The notes below the pieces were generated by a model. The model was not told the DNA's origin and ran no database searches. It saw only the letters and a program-made list of their open reading frames with translations. The position numbers and the translations under genes were made by a program. A stretch of 7,559 nt of DNA from Alphaproteobacteria bacterium. GTDB taxonomy: Bacteria; Pseudomonadota; Alphaproteobacteria; RF32; CAG-239. The stretch is from the NCBI GenBank assembly GCA_017963715.1, contig JAGCTK010000084.1, positions 1 through 7,559 of the forward strand, read 5' to 3'. Positions 5,627 through 7,559 of the stretch are shown one piece after another. Numbering within the stretch: position 1 is the stretch's first letter; each line of letters starts with the position of its first letter.

Positions 5627-6267
5627 TATTTTTTCTTTGTCGAGGTTAAGAGCCATATTTTGGATGCGGGAGACATATCTTTTTCAAACGTCCATACGTC
5701 CGTGATTTGCTGAACAAAATTTTCGTCTCCTTCGATGACGGTGCCGGCAGAATTTTTGAGAACGTTAATTTGATCTGTGATGAATTTGACCACGATTTTA
5801 GCCACGCCTTTGGCAGTGATTTTGGCATCTTCAATGCTCATTTCACTGATTTTAATCAGGTCTGTTTCGGCCGTTAAATTCTGTTCTTGCCGTGACTTGA
5901 TGATATCGGCAAATTTTTTGTATAAATTCGGTGCCACAAGCATTTCAAGCGTTTTGGTATCATTGGCCGAAAAGGCTGAGACAATCATCTCAAACGCCTT
6001 GGCAGCACGCTGTAAAAAGTCAGGTTTGCTAAAAGACGGAATTTGCATCAGAACATCGTCGGCTTTTGATGCCGATGTATTTGGAATTTGAGGGGCTGTC
6101 TGATCTTCAAATTCGCCTTTGAGTTTTTGGTAGAACTGTTCAAATTCCTGTTTGTTGACGATTTTGATTTGTATTTTTTCGGGACGTGTACCGAGAACGT
6201 TGTACAATCTCATCAAAATCAATATGACCACAAGGCCCAAAACAATTAAATCCAAATATTCTGACAT
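5626..6267 (-). CDS. timA: Tim44/TimA-family membrane-anchored protein
   Basis: The 213-residue product has one N-terminal membrane segment (about 6-22, LDLIVLGLVVILILMRL) followed by LYNVLGTRPE, a charged linker (about 30-80), and a Tim44-like domain from about residue 81. FLQRAAKAFEMIVSAFSANDTKTLEMLVAPNLY (84-116) and ITDVWTFEKDM (188-198) are the recognisable ends of that domain. Mitochondrial Tim44 tethers Hsp70 to the inner-membrane translocase; the alphaproteobacterial relatives are anchored membrane proteins whose role is not settled. It is divergent from secB and leads the timA-mltA-smr unit, an arrangement seen in many alphaproteobacteria, which strengthens the call and hints at a link to protein export. 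The start is ATG 6265-6267, preceded by a GAAAGAAA purine stretch. The stop overlaps the mltA start. The export role is inference. Confidence 0.85.
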   Translation of the reverse strand: MSEYLDLIVLGLVVILILMRLYNVLGTRPEKIQIKIVNKQEFEQFYQKLKGEFEDQTAPQIPNTSASKADDVLMQIPSFSKPDFLQRAAKAFEMIVSAFSANDTKTLEMLVAPNLYKKFADIIKSRQEQNLTAETDLIKISEMSIEDAKITAKGVAKIVVKFITDQINVLKNSAGTVIEGDENFVQQITDVWTFEKDMSPASKIWLLTSTKKK

Positions 6268-6299
6268 TTTTTTTCTTTCACAAACGACTTAACATTTTT

Positions 6300-6328
6300 G
6301 ATATAACGTATTTTAAAGTTATTATCAA
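6300..6328 (-). promoter_or_regulatory. Predicted sigma-70-type promoter for timA-mltA-smr
   Basis: Reading the minus strand, TTGATA (6328-6323) is followed by exactly 17 bases and TATATC (6305-6300). The -35 matches consensus at five of six positions and the -10 at four of six. Transcription would begin near 6293, about 26 bases before the timA start codon. This is the best-formed promoter in the window. Confidence 0.55.
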
Positions 6329-6342
6329 CGGTTAAATTTCAT

Positions 6343-6371
6343 TTGACGTGAAAAAATAAATAAGATAGAAG
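6343..6371 (+). promoter_or_regulatory. Weak candidate promoter for secB
   Basis: TTGACG (6343-6348) is a five-of-six -35 element, and 17 bases further lies TAGAAG (6366-6371), a four-of-six -10. The region is very AT-rich, so other -10 choices such as TAAGAT (6361-6366, spacer too short) cannot be excluded. It lies about 40 bp before the secB start and does not overlap the divergent timA promoter. Confidence 0.3.
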
Positions 6372-6411
6372 AAAAATAGTTTGAATTTATAGAAAAAAAA
6401 GAGAGGAAAAA

Positions 6412-6885
6412 ATGGCTTTGGAAAGCAAAGAGCAAAAAAATGATGCTCAAGATGCGGAACCTGAGGTGTCACTCGGAATAAACAGCCAATATATCAAAGA
6501 TTTGTCGCTTGAAATACCGCACGCACCGCAAATCTTTAAGAAAATGACGACACAGCCGTCTTTAAAAGTGGATGTTGATATTACAAGGGAGAATTTCGAA
6601 GCGGATAATTATGCGGTGAATGTAACGTTTCATATTGAAGCGGATATTGAAAATGAAAAATTATTTATTTTAGAGTTGACGTATGGGGCGTATGTTACAG
6701 TAAAAGTGCCGGAAGGACATGTTGTGGCACCGATTTTGTTTATTGAGGTACCGCGCTTGATTTTCCCGTTTGCGCGCAATGTGATTGCCCAATGCTTGAT
6801 GGAAGGCGGCTTGCCGCCGATTATGATGAACCCGATTGATTTCGGTGCACTTTATATGTCTCACCATAATCAAGGCCGGCAATAA
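6412..6885 (+). CDS. secB: Protein-export chaperone SecB
   Basis: SecB is a cytoplasmic tetrameric chaperone that keeps preproteins unfolded and hands them to SecA. The 157-residue product matches the usual length of about 150-165. Visible family motifs are QYIKDLSLEIPHAP (26-39), FHIEADIENEKLFILELTYGAYV (73-95, the central beta strands with the E-x-x-Y-G signature), RLIFPFARNVIA (115-126) and GGLPPIMMNPIDFGALY (132-148). The acidic N-terminal 20 residues are variable in the family. The start is ATG 6412 behind a clear GAGAGG-type ribosome binding site (6401-6406). The gene is divergent from timA, sharing a 144-bp AT-rich intergenic region. SecB is typical of proteobacteria, which supports the Gram-negative assignment. 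I see no missing motif. Confidence 0.96.
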   Translation: MALESKEQKNDAQDAEPEVSLGINSQYIKDLSLEIPHAPQIFKKMTTQPSLKVDVDITRENFEADNYAVNVTFHIEADIENEKLFILELTYGAYVTVKVPEGHVVAPILFIEVPRLIFPFARNVIAQCLMEGGLPPIMMNPIDFGALYMSHHNQGRQ

Positions 6886-6912
6886 CGCTTTGTTATCGCA
6901 ATATGCTTGCCG
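6877..6912 (+). terminator. Inverted repeat at the 3' end of secB, weak terminator candidate
   Basis: CGGCAA (6877-6882, covering the last codons and first base of the stop) pairs with TTGCCG (6907-6912). A small inner hairpin, TAAC (6883-6886) with GTTA (6892-6895), sits inside. No U-rich run follows (the next bases are TCTTAAATTC), so it is not a textbook intrinsic terminator. It may protect the 3' end of the mRNA instead. Confidence 0.25.
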
Positions 6913-6944
6913 TCTTAAATTCATCAAAAAGGACAAGATAAAAA

Positions 6945-6982
6945 AGGGACTTGAAAAAAAATCACGATGTGATAGAGTCCCT
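6945..6982 (+). terminator. Nested hairpin with U-rich tail between secB and lpxI (terminator or promoter region)
   Basis: AGGGACT (6945-6951) pairs with AGTCCCT (6976-6982), and within the loop ATCAC (6961-6965) pairs with GTGAT (6969-6973) around GAT. The tail 6983-6992 is ATATTATTTT, moderately U-rich. This could end the secB transcript 60-100 bases after its stop. The same bases also read as a promoter for lpxI (see next entry), and the two readings compete. Confidence 0.35.
6951..6978 (+). promoter_or_regulatory. Candidate lpxI promoter with a 13-bp palindrome in its spacer
   Basis: TTGAAA (6951-6956) and TAGAGT (6973-6978) are separated by 16 bases. The -35 matches five of six and the -10 four of six consensus positions. 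The spacer holds ATCAC-GAT-GTGAT (6961-6973), a perfect inverted repeat that could be a repressor site. Transcription would start near 6985, about 20 bases before the lpxI ATG. Confidence 0.35.
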
Positions 6983-7005
6983 ATATTATTTTGGTGAAAA
7001 AATAA

Positions 7006-7559
7006 ATGTCTGATGAAAAACGAAAATTAGGTGTGATAGCGGGCGGGGGAAGTTTGCCTCGTTTGCTTGTCGAATACTTGAGGCAAAATCAATCACCTTT
7101 TGAGGTGTTGGCTATTTCCGGCAACGCTGATGAGCAAAGTCTCAAACAAATATGCACGGTTAAGACCGTCAGACTGGGCGAAGCCGGAACGGGTTTTAAA
7201 TATTTCAAAGAAAAAAATGTGCAGGATGTCATTATGATCGGGACAATTCGGCGGCCGAGTCTGTCTGATTTGGTGCCCGATATCAGAACGGCAGCCTTTT
7301 TTGCAAAAATCGGTTTGAAGGCGTTGGGTGACGACGGCTTGTTGCGTGCATTGATCAAAGAAATTGAGCATGAAGGTTTCAGAGTTTTGGGTATTCACGA
7401 AGTGTTGCCCGATATTTTGCTCTCCGAGGGTGTTTTGACACGCAAAAAGCCGGACAAACAGGCTCTGTCAGATATCAAACGCGGTTTGGAAGTTGCCACA
7501 ACACTGGGCAAACTTGATGTCGGACAGTCGGTTGTGGTGCAACAAGGTTTGGTGTTGGG
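7006..7559 (+). CDS. lpxI: UDP-2,3-diacylglucosamine pyrophosphatase LpxI (3' end outside window)
   Basis: LpxI hydrolyses UDP-2,3-diacylglucosamine to lipid X and UMP in lipid A synthesis, replacing LpxH in alphaproteobacteria and some other lineages. The first 184 codons are present out of a usual 270-285. Motifs are IAGGGSLPRLL (11-21, N-terminal domain), GTIRRPSLSDLVPD (79-92), GDDGLLRALI (108-117), EGFRVLGIHEVLPDILL (123-139) and LGKLDVGQSVVVQQG (167-181), the last belonging to the C-terminal catalytic domain. The catalytic aspartate region lies beyond the window. The start is ATG 7006 with GGTGA (6993-6997) as a modest ribosome binding site. It follows secB in the same direction but with 120 bp of hairpin-rich spacer, so it may have its own promoter. 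In many alphaproteobacteria this gene sits between lpxA and lpxB; here its upstream neighbour is secB. Confidence 0.93.
   Translation, partial: MSDEKRKLGVIAGGGSLPRLLVEYLRQNQSPFEVLAISGNADEQSLKQICTVKTVRLGEAGTGFKYFKEKNVQDVIMIGTIRRPSLSDLVPDIRTAAFFAKIGLKALGDDGLLRALIKEIEHEGFRVLGIHEVLPDILLSEGVLTRKKPDKQALSDIKRGLEVATTLGKLDVGQSVVVQQGLVL

Noticed and set aside
7089..7398. Minus-strand open frames opposite lpxI
   Set aside because: Shadow frames of the strongly supported lpxI coding sequence, without motifs of their own.

Overview
The window looks like chromosomal core-genome DNA from a low-to-moderate GC Gram-negative bacterium, most likely an alphaproteobacterium. The reasons are the combination of SecB beside a Tim44/TimA-like protein, MltA and an Smr protein, the use of LpxI for lipid A synthesis, the alphaproteobacterial style of TadA (the CHFKPEILSG region) and of FtsL (the AEWGILNTPERL motif), and an AT-rich codon bias. 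No rRNA, tRNA, CRISPR array, IS element or phage gene is visible.

Layout. (1) 1-243 (+) is the 3' end of tadA, encoding the tRNA adenosine deaminase. (2) 244-417 is a regulatory region that carries a predicted promoter overlapped by four CCAT units spaced exactly 10 bp apart, the architecture expected of an MraZ operator. (3) 418-3926 (+) is the head of a division and cell-wall (dcw) cluster: mraZ, rsmH, ftsL and ftsI. The rsmH reading frame has one in-frame TAA at codon 177, where a Gln codon would be expected, and is otherwise intact on both sides. The cluster stops after ftsI: no murE, murF or mraY follows. (4) 3946-6267 (-) is a convergent three-gene unit, transcribed as timA-like, mltA, smr. 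Its genes are joined by a TAATG overlap and a one-base gap, so translational coupling is likely. (5) 6268-6411 is a divergent intergenic region with a good minus-strand promoter for timA and a weaker candidate for secB. (6) 6412-6885 (+) is secB. (7) 6886-7005 contains nested inverted repeats that read either as a terminator or as a promoter with a 13-bp palindromic operator. (8) 7006-7559 (+) is the 5' two-thirds of lpxI, cut by the window end.

Functionally nearly everything serves the envelope or the translation apparatus. FtsL and FtsI build the septum, MltA trims peptidoglycan, SecB feeds the Sec translocon, LpxI makes lipid A precursors, and RsmH and TadA modify rRNA and tRNA. I see no strong case for an undescribed system. 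The observations most worth a second look are the interrupted rsmH, the phased MraZ-box array sitting on the promoter, the truncated dcw cluster, and the palindrome in front of lpxI.
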